The notes under the pieces were generated by a model. It worked only from the letters and a program-made list of their open reading frames with translations. It was not told the origin of the DNA and did not search any database. The position numbers were made by a program, and so were the translations under genes. This document shows, piece after piece, positions 1 to 11,439 of a stretch of 64,000 nt of DNA. Positions within the stretch are counted from its first letter, which is position 1; each line of letters starts with the position of its first letter. The stretch is from the NCBI GenBank assembly GCA_026874595.1, contig CM049312.1, positions 48,423,429-48,487,428 on the forward strand, written 5' to 3'. Source of the stretch: Sipunculus nudus. Lineage: Eukaryota > Annelida > Sipuncula > Golfingiida > Sipunculidae.

Positions 1-1050
1 TCGCTCGATCCACGAGAGATCAGCAGCACAAAGCGACACAACAACAGACTGACGGCGGTTTTTCCATATCTAATCCATAGGTTTGTGAAGCATTCTACCA
101 TGACGGAGCTGCCACGTGGTGCACGAACTGCGCATGTGCAGGAGGAGCCACCATTAGTGAGAAACTTTATAGACAGGCGGCGACACTTTCGTTTATTTAG
201 TGACAAAGCTGATAGGTGGCAGCACATTGAAGTTCAAGGACGTTATACTAACCTTGGCGACTCGTAAACATGAGCGAATATGTGGGATGCTGACAATGAC
301 ATGGTTTCAAAAGACTGGATTGTATAGTAAGACTCAGAACGCAGTTAAAGTCATGTGGGGAACTTGTAAGTTTTTAATGTTATATGTAACTATGTATTTT
401 TTGTTTTATGTTCATACAGTACGAGTCTCGTTAGCTTTAATTATTCCACTCAAGCTTGGATATTACCCTGGCCCTTCTGCACATACAATGTTTATAATTA
501 TATCAACATCAGTAAGAATAATATTAATAGCATGCAGTAACTCTTACTATCCCAACCAACGGCAATACCATACCTCTGATATTATACATAAAATAACCAG
601 AGGATCTAACGTACGATATTTACTGAAATTTACACAGTGTATAATTAAACACAATAGTGATCTGATGATAACATATCATATTTTTAATTATATCAGGATA
701 TGTATTGTGTCACCTCAATTTCCACACGACAGTAATATAACTAATTTTAACATGTCACACTTTACAAATTTAGTCTATTGTTCTGACATAAGTGTTTATA
801 CTACAATTGAAAGATGTACTTTATATCTTTTAGTCGAAATATTGTCTTCTCGTTGGGAGAACAAATGTTTCTTTGGTCAAATAACCGTGCAATTTTATGT
901 ATTTTCTGCCCATCAGGTGCCTATTTTGTATAGCATAAACAGTTATACCAACTTATTCTCTAAGTCACATGTAAGTGTCATACACAAATTAACTCTTCCT
1001 CATAGCTGTGAAGCATACCTAATTTTTTCTCTTCTTTTGATATAATTATA
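1..1050 (+). other. Leader region upstream of LINE-1; no gene recognised
   Basis: This AT-rich stretch runs directly into the LINE-1 protein and is probably its 5' UTR. The 5' end of the element is not visible, so it may lie outside the window. A reading frame of 281 codons (200-1045) ends six bases before the LINE start codon. Its product is rich in Ile, Tyr, Ser and Thr, shows no Gag, coiled-coil or zinc-knuckle pattern, and looks like an accident of T-rich sequence. An L1-type ORF1 would be expected here; I cannot support one. Confidence 0.4.
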
Positions 1051-3412
1051 ATGGTGGATTTAAGTATACTTTCTCTCAATGTGAGAGGCTTAAACAACTA
1101 CAACAAACGCAGACAGGTGTTTTATTGGCTGCAGCAAAAAGATCATGGAATAATATTTTTGCAGGAAACTCATAGTTCCCCTGCTACAGCGGCTCAATGG
1201 AGAGCAGAATGGGGACACATTTTCATTTTTAATCATGGCAGCTCCAATGCCCGGGGTGTGGCAATTATGATAAAGAACAGAGTGTCACATGAAATTCATA
1301 ATGTATACAAAGATGAAGATGGTAGGGTTATTATAATTGACATCACCATTGGGAATGTGCGGTTAAACTTAACAAATATATATGGTCCAAATATAATGAA
1401 TGTAAAATTTTATTCAAACATTTTTGATAAAATTGAGAACAGCCATAACAACAGTAATGTGATAGGTGGTGATTGGAATATAGTTTTAAATCCAGCATAT
1501 GATAGAACAAGTAAATGCACCACAAGAAACCAGGTAATTAAATCAGTTAATGAATGGATGGACGAACTAGATCTGATCGACATATGGCGATATCTCAATC
1601 CAAAGAAAAAACAGTACACTTGGATGCGTCTAATCCCTAACTATACTGCAAGTAGGTTAGATTATTTTCTGTTATCTAGAGATCTAATCAAATATACAAA
1701 AAGTTCATCTATATTTCCTGGTTTTAAAACTGACCACTCGGCCATCGATATAAATATCACATATTCCCAAAACCAGAGAGGCCCTGGGTTCTGGAAATTT
1801 AATGTTTCCCTATTAAATGACGAAGAATTCGTGAAGAAAATTAAAAACTGTATACAGACAACAGTCGAAGAAAATAAAGATGCGAATCCATCCTTGTTGT
1901 GGGACACCATAAAAATGGCAATAAGAAGAACAAGTATTAGTCATGGTATCATAAAGCAGAAACACATTAAAAATCAGATATCTGAATTAGAACAAGATTT
2001 GATAAAATTAAAAAATGCTAATATTCAGAATGAAGACACACAAAAGGAAGTTAAAGAATTAGAAAAAAAGCTTAATAAATTCATAGAAGAAAAAACTAAA
2101 GGTGCTATTATTAGAAGTAAAATCAGATGGTATGGAGAAGGTGAGAAATCAACAAAATATTTTTTTAATTTGGAAAAACGTAACTTTAATAAAAAAGTGA
2201 TAAGCAATTTGAACATAAACGGTAATATAATATCAGATCCAAATGAGATACTACAGGAAGAAAAGTACTTTTATGAAAAACTTTATACATCAGATAAAAC
2301 GCATAACATCAGCAATCTTTTTTCTTTTATAAAAAAATATAATTTACAAGTTAAGAAAGTACAAAAGATTACATGGCCAACAGAATTGACAGAAAATGAA
2401 TTGTTCAATAGCTTAAAATCTTTTTCGAATGGTAAATCGCCTGGATCTGATGGCCTACAAGCAGAATTTTATAAATATTTTTGGAGCGATCTTAAAAAGT
2501 ACTTTACGAATGCCCTCAATTATAGTTTTAGAACTGGTTCATTATCGATAACACAAAGACAGGGAATAATTAGCCTATTGCCTAAAAAAGGGAAAAACCT
2601 TCAATATTTGAAAAACTGGCGGCCACTGACACTACTAAATTGTGATTACAAGATAATTTCAAAAACTATTGCAAATAGGATAAAACAAATAATTAAACAA
2701 TTAGTTGATGATGACCAGACTGGATTTATCAAAGGGAGGTATATAGGAGAAAATATTAATAAAGTGCTTACTCTAATAGACCATGTAAAGTATAATAATC
2801 AAAAAGCCTTTCTTATGACAATCGATTTTGAAAAAGCCTTTGATTTTTTAGAATGGGACTATATAGATACAGCTTTGGAAATTATGAACATTGACAAAAA
2901 TATAATATCAATGATAAAAACTCTTTATCATAACATAAGCAGCTGTGTGACTAATAATGGATATTTCTCTGAATTTTTTTCAGTATCTAGAGGAGTACGT
3001 CAAGGGTGTCCTGTTTCTCCATATTTATTTGTACTTTGTGTGGAGTTATTGGCTGATGCAGTGAGAGCAAATAAGAAAATAAAAGGTATTAATATTCAAA
3101 ATAATAGGATTAAAATTGCACAATATGCAGATGATACCATTTTATTAGTAACAGATACTGAAAGTATGAAAGAAGCACTCCATACTTTAAAGGAATTCAG
3201 TATGTTTTCTGGTTTGAGGATTAACCTAGATAAAACAACAATAATGCCCCTTAAAAAGGGCAATTATGTAGAAGAAGATGAAGTAAAAACACTAAATCTT
3301 AAATGGTCTAATGAACAGGTCAGTGTATTAGGAATAACTATCACTCCATCATCGCAAAATATAATTAATATTAATTACTTACCAAAAATAGAAAAAAATA
3401 AAAAATTTAATA
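1051..3412 (+). pseudogene. LINE-1 endonuclease and reverse transcriptase (N-terminal part)
   Basis: The protein makes the target nick and copies LINE RNA into DNA at the break. The start ATG follows an in-frame stop and opens straight into the endonuclease (SLNVRGLNN, LQETHSS, GGDWN, SRLDYFLLSRD, KTDHSAID), about residues 3-235. A Lys/Glu-rich linker precedes the reverse transcriptase: GKSPGSDGLQAEF, NWRPLTLLNCDYKIISK, MTIDFEKAFD, SRGVRQGCPVSPYLF and the catalytic YADD at about residue 692. Residues after about 783 are out of frame with the family pattern, and the frame runs to a stop at 3534. The proper continuation is the next entry. The copy is probably inactive, but one indel is the only break I see. 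Confidence 0.85.
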
Positions 3413-3415
3413 ACT

Positions 3416-4813
3416 ATGTGGTCTCAGAGAAAACTGACCCCAATTGGAAGGATAACAATAACAAAAAGTTTAATAATTTCTCAATTTATTTATCTTTTAT
3501 CAGTCCTTCCAAACCCTCCGAAAGAAATCTATAGTCAGGTTGAGAAAATGTTATTCAGATTTATTTGGGGTTATGGAAGAGAACTGGTGAAGAGAAACAC
3601 ATTAATTTCTGCTCCCAAAAATGGGGGATTGAACATGATACATTTATTAACCCAAAGTACAGCGCTAAAAATCTCATGGATTAAAAGGTTGATAAGCAAA
3701 TCTGAGAATAATGCATGGAGGCAATTTGTTTTGTCCTATTTTAAATTGGGTACCCATTCTTTTCGTTGTAACGTTGCACCAGAGGATATAAAACACATAT
3801 TGAATAAGCCTTCAACATTCTGGGAAGATGTAATGTTCCAGTGGTGTTACTATAACCATAAAGCTCCGTTAAATTATGCTGATATTATGTCACAATTTCT
3901 TTGGTTTAATTCATATATCAAGAGAGGGAGACAGATAATATTTATAAAGGAACTCTACTCAGCAGGGGTTTTATATATCTCAGACTTGGTCACAAAAATA
4001 GGAAATAATATCTCATGGTTAAGTCACCATGCATTTTGTAAAAAATATAAAGTGCACATTGATTTTGTAAGCTATAATGGTTTACTTCGCTCCATCCCTC
4101 ATAGCTGGAAAAATGTTATCAAGCAACACCATGAACAAAACCAGGTAAAACAACATGTTTTCAAAATAGACAATCTTATGACAATAGAAAGACCTGTCAA
4201 GTTAACTTATAATGATTTAATAATGCAGAAAGCAGTATTGCCTGAAAAAATCACTGCCAAATGGAAGGCAGAGTTAGATCTAGATTCAGATGTCAATGTT
4301 TATAAGGGCTTTAAACACATTTATTTTTCAACCATATCAGTTCCACTCAGATATTTTCAATTCCGGTTACTACATCGCTGTGTAACTCTGAATCCTTTTT
4401 TACATAAAATTAACAAAATTGATTCAGCTGAATGCACTTTTTGTAAAAATGAAAAAGAATCTCTGTTGCATTTATTCTGGGATTGTCCATTTTCCAAATA
4501 TTTGTGGAATGAAATAATTAAACAATTAAAACTATTCGGCTTTTTAGACAATTCTTTTCAGTTGACAGCTGAAACTGCAATGCTGGGATGTTATGATAAT
4601 GACTCGATAAACCTACTGACTCTACTAGTAAAGAGACATATATATGTGAGCAGATGCAATAAACAAAAACCAACAGTTGTGACTCTGAAAGAATTCATCA
4701 GTGAAATACATACAGTAGAAAAATATATAGCTGTCAGCAAAAACAAACTGGATCACCACGAGAAAAAGTGGTCACCAATGAAATGTTTTATTTCTCATAC
4801 TCTACAAACTTAG
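3416..4813 (+). pseudogene. LINE-1 C-terminal part (RT thumb and zinc-binding region)
   Basis: This reading frame, shifted relative to 1051-3412, continues the same protein. It starts at the conserved block RKLTPIGRITITKSL, which follows the RT palm in L1-like elements, then FIWGYGRELVKRNTL and a long helical region. A zinc-binding motif CTFC..H....C near residues 340-357 (FCKNEKESLLHLFWDC) resembles the zf-RVT domain seen in many LINEs. The first Met is not a real start: homology runs through it from the upstream frame. The frame is uninterrupted for 465 codons, so the frameshift is the only damage and may be recent or an assembly error. Confidence 0.8.
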
Positions 4814-5128
4814 TTTCAATTCCACTAAAATTTGCTATTCTTTCATTTTTTTTTTTTTTTTTTTTTTAGTTTATCATATTTTTAGTATATCTTAAATTAA
4901 ATTTGAGTATTTTGTTTAAATATTTTATATAACTGAGACACAGATATACTAGTATTATCATCATGAGATTGTGTGGGGTTTTACAAATATTACATTCATC
5001 TATCTGCAGAAAACAGCCTTTGATGTTAATTATTAAGCATGCGTTTTTGTTTTCATACTGTACACAGTTAAAAAGATCATCACTATAAATCTACACAGCG
5101 CTGTTCAGGAGAAACCATTACGTTCTTT

Positions 5129-5526
5129 AACATACTTGATCATAATTTTTATAAACAACTATAATCCAATTCATGATGAATGTTAGATATCCTGAACAGA
5201 GACTTTAGATATAAAAATAATATTATCCAGGTGTATTATGTAGAAGAATTATATTGAATGTCGCAAGTTGTATACTGACTTATGTTTTTGTTATATGTAT
5301 TCTTTTGTAAATTAATACAGAACACATTCTTGGACATATTGGATCATAGTATTATTAACAACTATAATCAAATTCATGATGGACATGATGTTAGGTATCC
5401 GGAACAGAGACTTTTGATTTAAGAATAATACGATCCAGATTTATTATGTAGAAGTAATATATTTTATGTTGTATGTTGTATGTTGTATACTGTCTTTATG
5501 TTATTGTTTTATGTATTTTTGGTTTA

Positions 5527-5527
<1 letters not shown>
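5129..5527 (+). repeat. Imperfect ~200-bp tandem duplication in the LINE-1 3' UTR
   Basis: Two diverged copies lie in tandem, about 5129-5310 and 5333-5527. Both carry AACTATAATC(C/A)AATTCATGATG, then a 'gaacagagact' block, then 'tattatgtagaag'. The second copy runs into the poly(A) tail. It may be a feature of this LINE family, because repeats near the 3' end can affect recognition by the reverse transcriptase, or it may be private to this copy. Confidence 0.7.
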
Positions 5528-5560
<33 letters not shown>

Positions 5561-5562
<2 letters not shown>

Positions 5563-6230
5563 GGCTTATATATTAACTTAAATGCATTATTCCCTTGATA
5601 GTGAAATAAAGGTATTAGTCCATTTTGTCCACTTGCCTGTCCATCTGTAAATTTTTCATATGCATCACAGTATCTCCAAACTTTTACTATTTTTCTTCAT
5701 GACAGCCTTGTCAGAGTATTAGTTTGCAATCATATATTTAGAACTTTAATATAACCAAGTAGGAGGGCCCCTTTCCTCTTAGGTTCTCATTTGCCTATAT
5801 AAATGAAAAACATTACAATAGAATATTTTGCATATTTTGCATTTGCAAAAATTTCAAACTTCAGCTGAGCACCGTGACCCATGGGTCCCTTGTATGTGAT
5901 ATCAGGTTACTTCATGTAACAAAAGCCGTCTTCCAAAAGCATGTGAATGAACTTGTGTATGAGCATGTAGATGAACTTATGATAGTGGAGGAATACAGTG
6001 TTACAACTCAGTGACTCTTTTGTTTCCAAAAGACCCAGAGGAGGGATAGAGGAGGGATACTACATGTGATAGCTGAAGGTATGTTCTAACAGGAACCCTT
6101 TCTGCTTATCACAGAAAATTAAATAAAAGTAACGAAAAGTACTGAAAAAAGTTACAAAAAGGTTCTTCAAAGTAAATGTTAGTGAAAACACCAAAAATTA
6201 CTGAAAGTTTAGACTGGCAGTAGAGTCATA
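5561..6230. other. Gene-free stretch with a solitary family-A 3' terminus
   Basis: No gene is seen. At 5862-5892 the sequence reads CAGCTGAGC, five bases, GACCCATGGGTC, CCTTGT. This matches the 3' terminus of the family-A element at 23284-23320 (inverted-repeat arm, perfect 12-bp palindrome, CTTGTT-like end). It is probably the tail of a decayed family-A copy whose body I cannot delimit. Confidence 0.5.
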
Positions 6231-6632
6231 ATGGCCGAAAACACTTCTGGTCTGATTGGCAGTGTGGTCTACTTTGCAAAACTGTTAACCAGACCACTAT
6301 ATGTGTATAATATGATGTATGGTAATTACCGTAGTACAGTGATGAGCCTTTATGCATCAATGCTCAGTGCACAGCCACCCCAGGTCATTCAGTCAGATGA
6401 ACAGCTGTACAAACTAATGGAGTGTTTATTCTGTGACTTTAACTTAAGTCAGATAGCAGTGTTCCATATTCTAGATTATGTTAATATTTTTTATGCATCA
6501 TTTCTACACAGTGTTATTTTCGTGTTTACTGATATTGTTCTTTACTTGTTATATATACTGAACAAGTTAAAGAAAAATATGCTCTCGTTGTGTAATATGT
6601 TTCTATATTCAACTGTATTCAGGCACAGATAG
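6231..6632 (+). CDS. Uncharacterised 133-codon ORF
   Basis: I do not recognise this product. The ATG has a fair context (ATAATGG). The first ~80 residues have mixed, protein-like composition with Ser/Gln/Glu (for example SAQPPQVIQSDEQLYKLMEC). The last ~50 are strongly hydrophobic (FLHSVIFVFTDIVLYLLYIL), which could be one membrane segment or translated intron. No family motif is visible. It may be a single exon, a processed fragment, or chance. A microsatellite follows 80 bases downstream. Confidence 0.2.
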   Translation: MAENTSGLIGSVVYFAKLLTRPLYVYNMMYGNYRSTVMSLYASMLSAQPPQVIQSDEQLYKLMECLFCDFNLSQIAVFHILDYVNIFYASFLHSVIFVFTDIVLYLLYILNKLKKNMLSLCNMFLYSTVFRHR

Positions 6633-6710
6633 GAAATGAATACTCAAAAATATGGTTGTAAATCACATCATACATGAACAGCTAACACTATTGTGACATT
6701 TAAATAAAAT

Positions 6711-6712
6711 AT

Positions 6713-6745
<33 letters not shown>

Positions 6746-6757
6746 GTGTGTGTGTGT
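6711..6757. repeat. (TA)n(TG)n microsatellite
   Basis: A TA run of about 19 bases is followed by a short transition and a TG run to 6757. Confidence 0.9.
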
Positions 6758-6910
6758 TAAGGAATGCTGCCTAAATACCAGGTTACTTCTTGTTTATCAC
6801 TTAAAAATTAGGGGCAAAATAATGTACTCCGTTCATTAATTGGCAGAAACAAACAGAGTGTGTACTCAGTACTAATTGAATGTCCTCTGATCAAAGTTCT
6901 CTTTTGAGTA

Positions 6911-7755
6911 AACTCTCATAGATGAGATCCCAGTCGCAGTCTCACCAAGGCCAGATTAAAATCCATCATAGAGCAGGCCTGGATTTTAATCTCACCTTGG
7001 CGAGTTTAAAATCTGCCTGGTATCATCCAGGCGAGTTTAAAATCTGCCTGATATCACTTAGTCGAGTTTAAAATCTGCCTAGGCGAGATTAATATAATGA
7101 TCTGATGTTATTTTCTAATATATATTTTGCATTGTAACTGATATATGAAAGATGTTTTCTGCAAGTTTTCAATTTTTAACACTGAATGCATATGTATAGT
7201 TAAAAAAATATTTATTGGTTAATATTTACAGAATTTTATATTATTAGTGTAATAATTAACATTAATTTTAACAGCAATATAATTATTATTAATGTAATAA
7301 TTGACATTAATTTTGGAAATGGAATTACCATTGTAAGTTTCTTATTACTAAATTTACTTAATGTATTAATAAAAATACATAATAAAAAAATTCCATTTCC
7401 AAAATTAATTTAATTATTACATTAATTATATAATAGTCTGTAAATATTAATAAATATATTACTTATGAACTATACATAACTATTCAGTGTTGAAATATTG
7501 GAGATGCAATTGAAAACATCTGTCATATGCCAATTACAATGCATAATAAATTAGAAAATTAGATCAAATCACTATTTTAATCTCGCCTAGGCAGATTTTA
7601 AACTCGCCTATGTGTTATCAGGCAGATATTAAATTCACCTGAATGACACCAGACGGATTTTCAACTCACCTTGGTAAGATTAAATCCTGGCCTAATGATA
7701 GATTTTAATTTCGCCTAGGCAAGATAGCGATTGTGATCTCATCTAGGCGAGTCCA
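6911..7755. mobile_element. Foldback element with ~415-bp inverted arms
   Basis: The left arm (about 6911-7326) is the reverse complement of the right arm (about 7389-7755, shortened by small deletions), with a ~62-bp loop. Both ends carry TAGATGAGATC or CTCATCTA. The outer third of each arm holds a ~30-bp subrepeat built on GCGAGTTTAAAATCTGCC, seen three times on the left. The inner part is AT-rich and meets at GGAAATGGAATT / AATTCCATTTCC. No coding capacity is seen. Long arms, a small loop and subterminal repeats fit foldback or large snapback MITE elements. I could not find a clear target duplication. Confidence 0.85.
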
Positions 7756-8394
7756 CATGCGTTGTCGATATTTGCACACTGCTGGGGGTGATGTTTGCGC
7801 ACTACGCATACCAATCGACAATCATCGTGTGGATTTCAGGTTAAGCATATAGTTATCCCATTCAGGGCTTGCTGTATGCACAGGCTCTTTTTCCAATTTG
7901 TATAGGTCTAATGTCATTTCTGGCATCAGTCTTTCGGAATCCAAACATATTGGTTGAATTTTGTTTTCCTTTCTTTATCACACACAACATGTTTTCTGAT
8001 GTCTGAAGCAAAAACCGCACTGTCGCGTATAAAATATACTTATGATATTTTAAAACGTTAATTATTTTAATTGTATTATTTAAAGTTTTGATGCAAATAT
8101 ATATAAATGACCAATAAATATATGGTTGAAATAGAAAATGTTCAGCCATTGAGCACCTATCAACACAGAATACGAACTACACATATGTACTTATGGAAAG
8201 CAAACTTTGCAGATACGGACTGCGCATAGGGACTACACATGCATACTATTTTCTCAAAATCTTTAAATAACTTGAGTTAAACGCCATCATCCTCATAAAT
8301 AAGCTTATATTACCACACAAAATGCGATAACTTAAACAATTTTTAACAGATCTTTACCAGACTTGACATGTGCATAGGTATGGGTGAGAGGACG
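7756..8394. other. Gene-free stretch
   Basis: No gene or recognised element is seen. The segment following the foldback has mixed composition (for example 'tgcgcactacgcatacc'). An open frame on the minus strand here has no recognisable product. Confidence 0.5.
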
Positions 8395-8694
8395 AAGACT
8401 TTTTTAAAATGGGGTCATGACCTTTACAAGGAGAGTGACCTTGATCTTGAATAGACCCATTGGGGGGGGGGGGGGGGGAAATCACACAAATTCTTAAAAA
8501 GCTCAAAAGATCTTGCATGGATTGTTCAAAAAATCAACTTGACTGAAGATCTTGGATAGTGTTGGTATGTAGCAGAAACTGGTGGCGCCATCTATTATCC
8601 TTTTCTTATTTTTTAGCCATTTAATACCCTCATCATTGCCACGTAACAGTACTGTGACCATTATAAGTCAAAAACTAATGGACAGATTTCTTTT
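8395..8694 (+). repeat. Partial copy of repeat module E
   Basis: The copy aligns with 39700-39965: both have a 'ctTGACCTTGA'-type stretch, 'aaatcacacaaa', 'tggattgttc.aaaaatcaa.ttgactgaag', GGTGGC.CCAT/CCT and 'aaaactaatggacagatt'. A run of 18 G at 8461-8478 is peculiar to this copy. It stops abruptly near 8694, where the 39-kb copy continues. It holds the degenerate palindrome GGTGGCGCCATC at 8581. Confidence 0.7.
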
Positions 8695-9002
8695 ATATTA
8701 TGCATTATATTATTACATAGACCTATGTTGGAAAAGCATTTATCCAGCCACACACCCATGCATTCAATCAAACAAAGATAGAAAACAAGGTCTGCCGTTT
8801 ATGTCATTTATTAAAATGACAATAATTCAGCTGGCAGTGCCCAAATTAAATGTCAATCATTCCAGGCAGAAATGTAAGCAGAGTCCAAGATTGCCTGGGT
8901 GAGAATATTGATAGGCACTAGTTAGTTATTATAATGCATTAAAGCTTCTCAAGGAGCACTACCAGGTAAAATCAAACACCAAGTGATACAATTATAATTA
9001 TA

Positions 9003-9390
9003 AACATAACACATAGTGCTGGGAGGAACCAAAAAAGACCAACCCAGGATAAATACAAAGGCATAGAACTCAAGCATTGTATATGTAAATGTGGTGCAAC
9101 ATGGAGCTTAAAAAAATAACCATAGCTGAGGTAAATTTTTTTACAACTAAAAGAACCCAAGTTAACAAGCATACAAAAACAATTTGATAAAGGGTGGAGA
9201 TGGTGGAAAAAGTAAAAATTCTGGGGACGTGCTGTTCAGTGGCATGGCGCAAGAGAAAAGACCGATTATCCCAAGTGTAACCCGTCTACGAATTCTGCGC
9301 ATGCGCAGTGGTGAACTAACAACGTGTGAAAAACATGACACATAGTGCTGGGGGGAACCAAAAAAGGCCACCGCTGGATAAATATCCAGC
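9003..9390. repeat. Direct repeat pair flanking a promoter-like repeat
   Basis: Near-identical stretches at about 9003-9050 and 9332-9390 share 'cacatagtgctgggnggaac' followed by 'caaaaaag.cca.c..ggataaata'. They are ~330 bp apart and bracket the NRF1-type repeat at 9210-9327. They could be the ends of one inserted element or two units of a tandem repeat. Confidence 0.55.
9210..9327 (-). repeat. Promoter-like dispersed repeat, copy 1 (NRF1-type palindrome)
   Basis: This ~118-bp segment is about 90% identical to 31165-31287. Read on the minus strand, it contains the perfect palindrome CTGCGCATGCGCAG (the NRF1 consensus core), about 70 bp of leader, and a conserved 'gcgccATGcca'. Downstream of that ATG the two copies diverge. 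The layout is that of a promoter plus first-exon start, but no downstream gene is recognised. Confidence 0.6.
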
Positions 9391-10624
9391 TCCCCCCAGA
9401 ACTATGAAATGAACACAAATGACAGACAATCCTTCACAGGAAATATGCAACTCGTGACCTGAGATAAAAATTAAAGCTCATTGCAGAGAAGGCATAACAT
9501 TTAAAAGTTCAATAGTTTTTTTACTCCAGTCAAATGCAGGATGTCAAATGGATTATTTTTATTTATATCTAAATTACATTAATATATGTTTATTTATTTT
9601 ATTTATTTATTAACAGGCATATGCAAAAACTACAAAGAAAGCAAGTTTTAAGTACAAAGGATTCCATGCTCCAGTCAAATGCAAGATGCATGAATCCTAA
9701 ATTGAATAGTAGTATGGGTTAAATTTTTTTATAAGCAGGATGGTGGGTGGATCAAACCCTCAAGTAAAATACAGGATGAGATTGGCCACACCATACTGCT
9801 TGCAATGCATGTCAGGAAAGGGGAAATAGGGAACAACATAAGCATCCAATATATAACTATACAGAAATATATAAGAAGAGCACACTGACAAAAACTATTC
9901 AGTATGTCAAATGTCTTAAAGAGTCCTATGTAGGATGCCTCTTTGGCACTATCATTATCCCCTGACTGGGCTGCTTAAACATTTTAAAATTATAGGAAAG
10001 TAATAGATGTATGGAAACTGTAACACCATATATAGTGCGGGGGCTAGTGGAAAAATTGTGCAAATTCTGATAAAAGTACTAAATTTGGTACAGTTGTAGT
10101 ATTGTACACTGGCTTTCGTTTAAGAAATAGTTCCATGATATAGTCATGGTATTTCAGGGGTGGATCCTGCAATTACTTTGGGGGTACCGATGAATAAATT
10201 AAATAATTGATAAATAATGTCTAATCCAAAAGTTTTTTTTATCAAGGCCTTTATTTTGCAGTACATGGAATACAGAAGTCTGCTGATGCTAAAACTTTAC
10301 TTTTAAGTGAAGTTAATTCAATTTAACAAGCGACCAGATTAATGGAGCAGGATGTATTTATTTATCAAGTATTGTGCAGAGCTAACGCGATTTAGCACGC
10401 CTTTTAAATTTTGTTAACATGTATATATCGCAAACATGTTTCATGTTAATTATAACAAACTGTAGGCTTACCATTAATTGAATAATTCACTTAATAAAGG
10501 GTATGGTGACAGCATGAATTATTACATGGATATAATTATAACTATTTATGTTTGTCAATCAGCTTACTAAAGAGCAAGTTATTTATTCAGTAAAATGTTT
10601 CGGAACTCTGCCTATCTACTTTTC
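9391..10624. other. Gene-free stretch
   Basis: No gene is seen. At about 10155 there is a MITE-type end, CAGGGGTGGATCC, similar to the terminal repeats of the 206-bp MITE at 17720. The matching right end could not be fixed. Confidence 0.5.
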
Positions 10625-11290
10625 CTGTTCATATGAGGGCTCTAGACCTATTGAATTACAGACCTGTCAGAATTCCAATATGGCCACCGCAGCCCAATCG
10701 CTGATTTTCTTTCGCACGTGATAACTCGACAACAACAACATACTTCAGCTTTCCCAAATTCACAGGGATGATCGGTACATAAGAGGGCTTCAGACCTTTT
10801 GAATTACAGACTTGTCGGAATTCCAATATTGCCACCAGATCATAATTGGTGATTTTCTTTCGCACCGGATATCTCAACAAGAACATGCTTGATCTTTATC
10901 ATTTTCTCAGGGATCATTGGTGCCTATACGGACACAACCCCTTTCCAAAAACAGACCTGTCAGAATTCCAATATGGCTCCCAGAGCACAATTGGCGATAT
11001 TCTTTTAAGCACGATATCTCGACAAGAACAAGCTTGATCTGTCTCATTTACACAGAGATGATTGGTACCTATAAGGGCTCCATCTCTATCGAATTGCAGA
11101 CCTGTCGGAATTCCATTATGGCCACCAGAGCACTATCGTTGATTTTCTTTTGCAACAATATGCTTGATCTTTCTAAAATTCACAGGGATCATTGGTGCCT
11201 ATGAGGGCTTCTGACCTATTGAAATACAGACTTGCTCAAAATCAAATATGGCCAACAGACTACAGTCCGTGATTTTCTATTGCACACATT
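10625..11290 (+). repeat. Five-unit ~145-bp tandem repeat
   Basis: Units begin near 10631, 10783, 10927, 11070 and 11200 at 'gagggct.c.gacc', with 130-152 bp spacing. Each has 'acagacctgtc.gaattccaatatggc', then 'ttgatttTCTTT.GCAC', then 'acagggatgatTGGTgcctat'. Units are diverged by substitutions and small indels. No coding function is apparent; the short frames inside are by-products. Confidence 0.85.
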
Positions 11291-11439
11291 ATTTCAGACA
11301 TATCTTATTTAATATTATTTGAACCAGTAGGATTTTTTCCCTCATGCATATGGAAAAAAATGTTTCTGTTTGTCATATTTTTCAACTTAAGCTTAATTTT
11401 TCCCCCTATGTAAACTAGTCCAGCACTAGCAGAAATGCT

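Larger units (their letters stand above)
1051..5560 (+). mobile_element. LINE-1: L1/Tx1-like non-LTR retrotransposon
   Basis: The element holds an APE-type endonuclease, a reverse transcriptase and a C-terminal CCHC-like motif, followed by a ~750-bp 3' UTR, an AATAAA signal and a 32-base A tail (5529-5560). That order and the poly(A) tail fit the L1/Tx1 branch. One frameshift near 3400-3416 splits the protein. No target-site duplication could be checked because the 5' end is not defined. A T-run at 4848-4869 lies just after the stop codon. Confidence 0.85.

Noticed and set aside
200-1045. 281-codon frame before LINE-1, with a PGP triplet (GYYPGPSA) that could suggest a 2A-type site
   Set aside because: It lacks the D-x-E-x-N-PGP pattern and any ORF1 feature; composition is that of T-rich non-coding sequence.
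10625-11290. CRISPR-like array
   Set aside because: Units are ~145 bp, diverged throughout, with no constant repeat and unique spacers; eukaryotic sequence.
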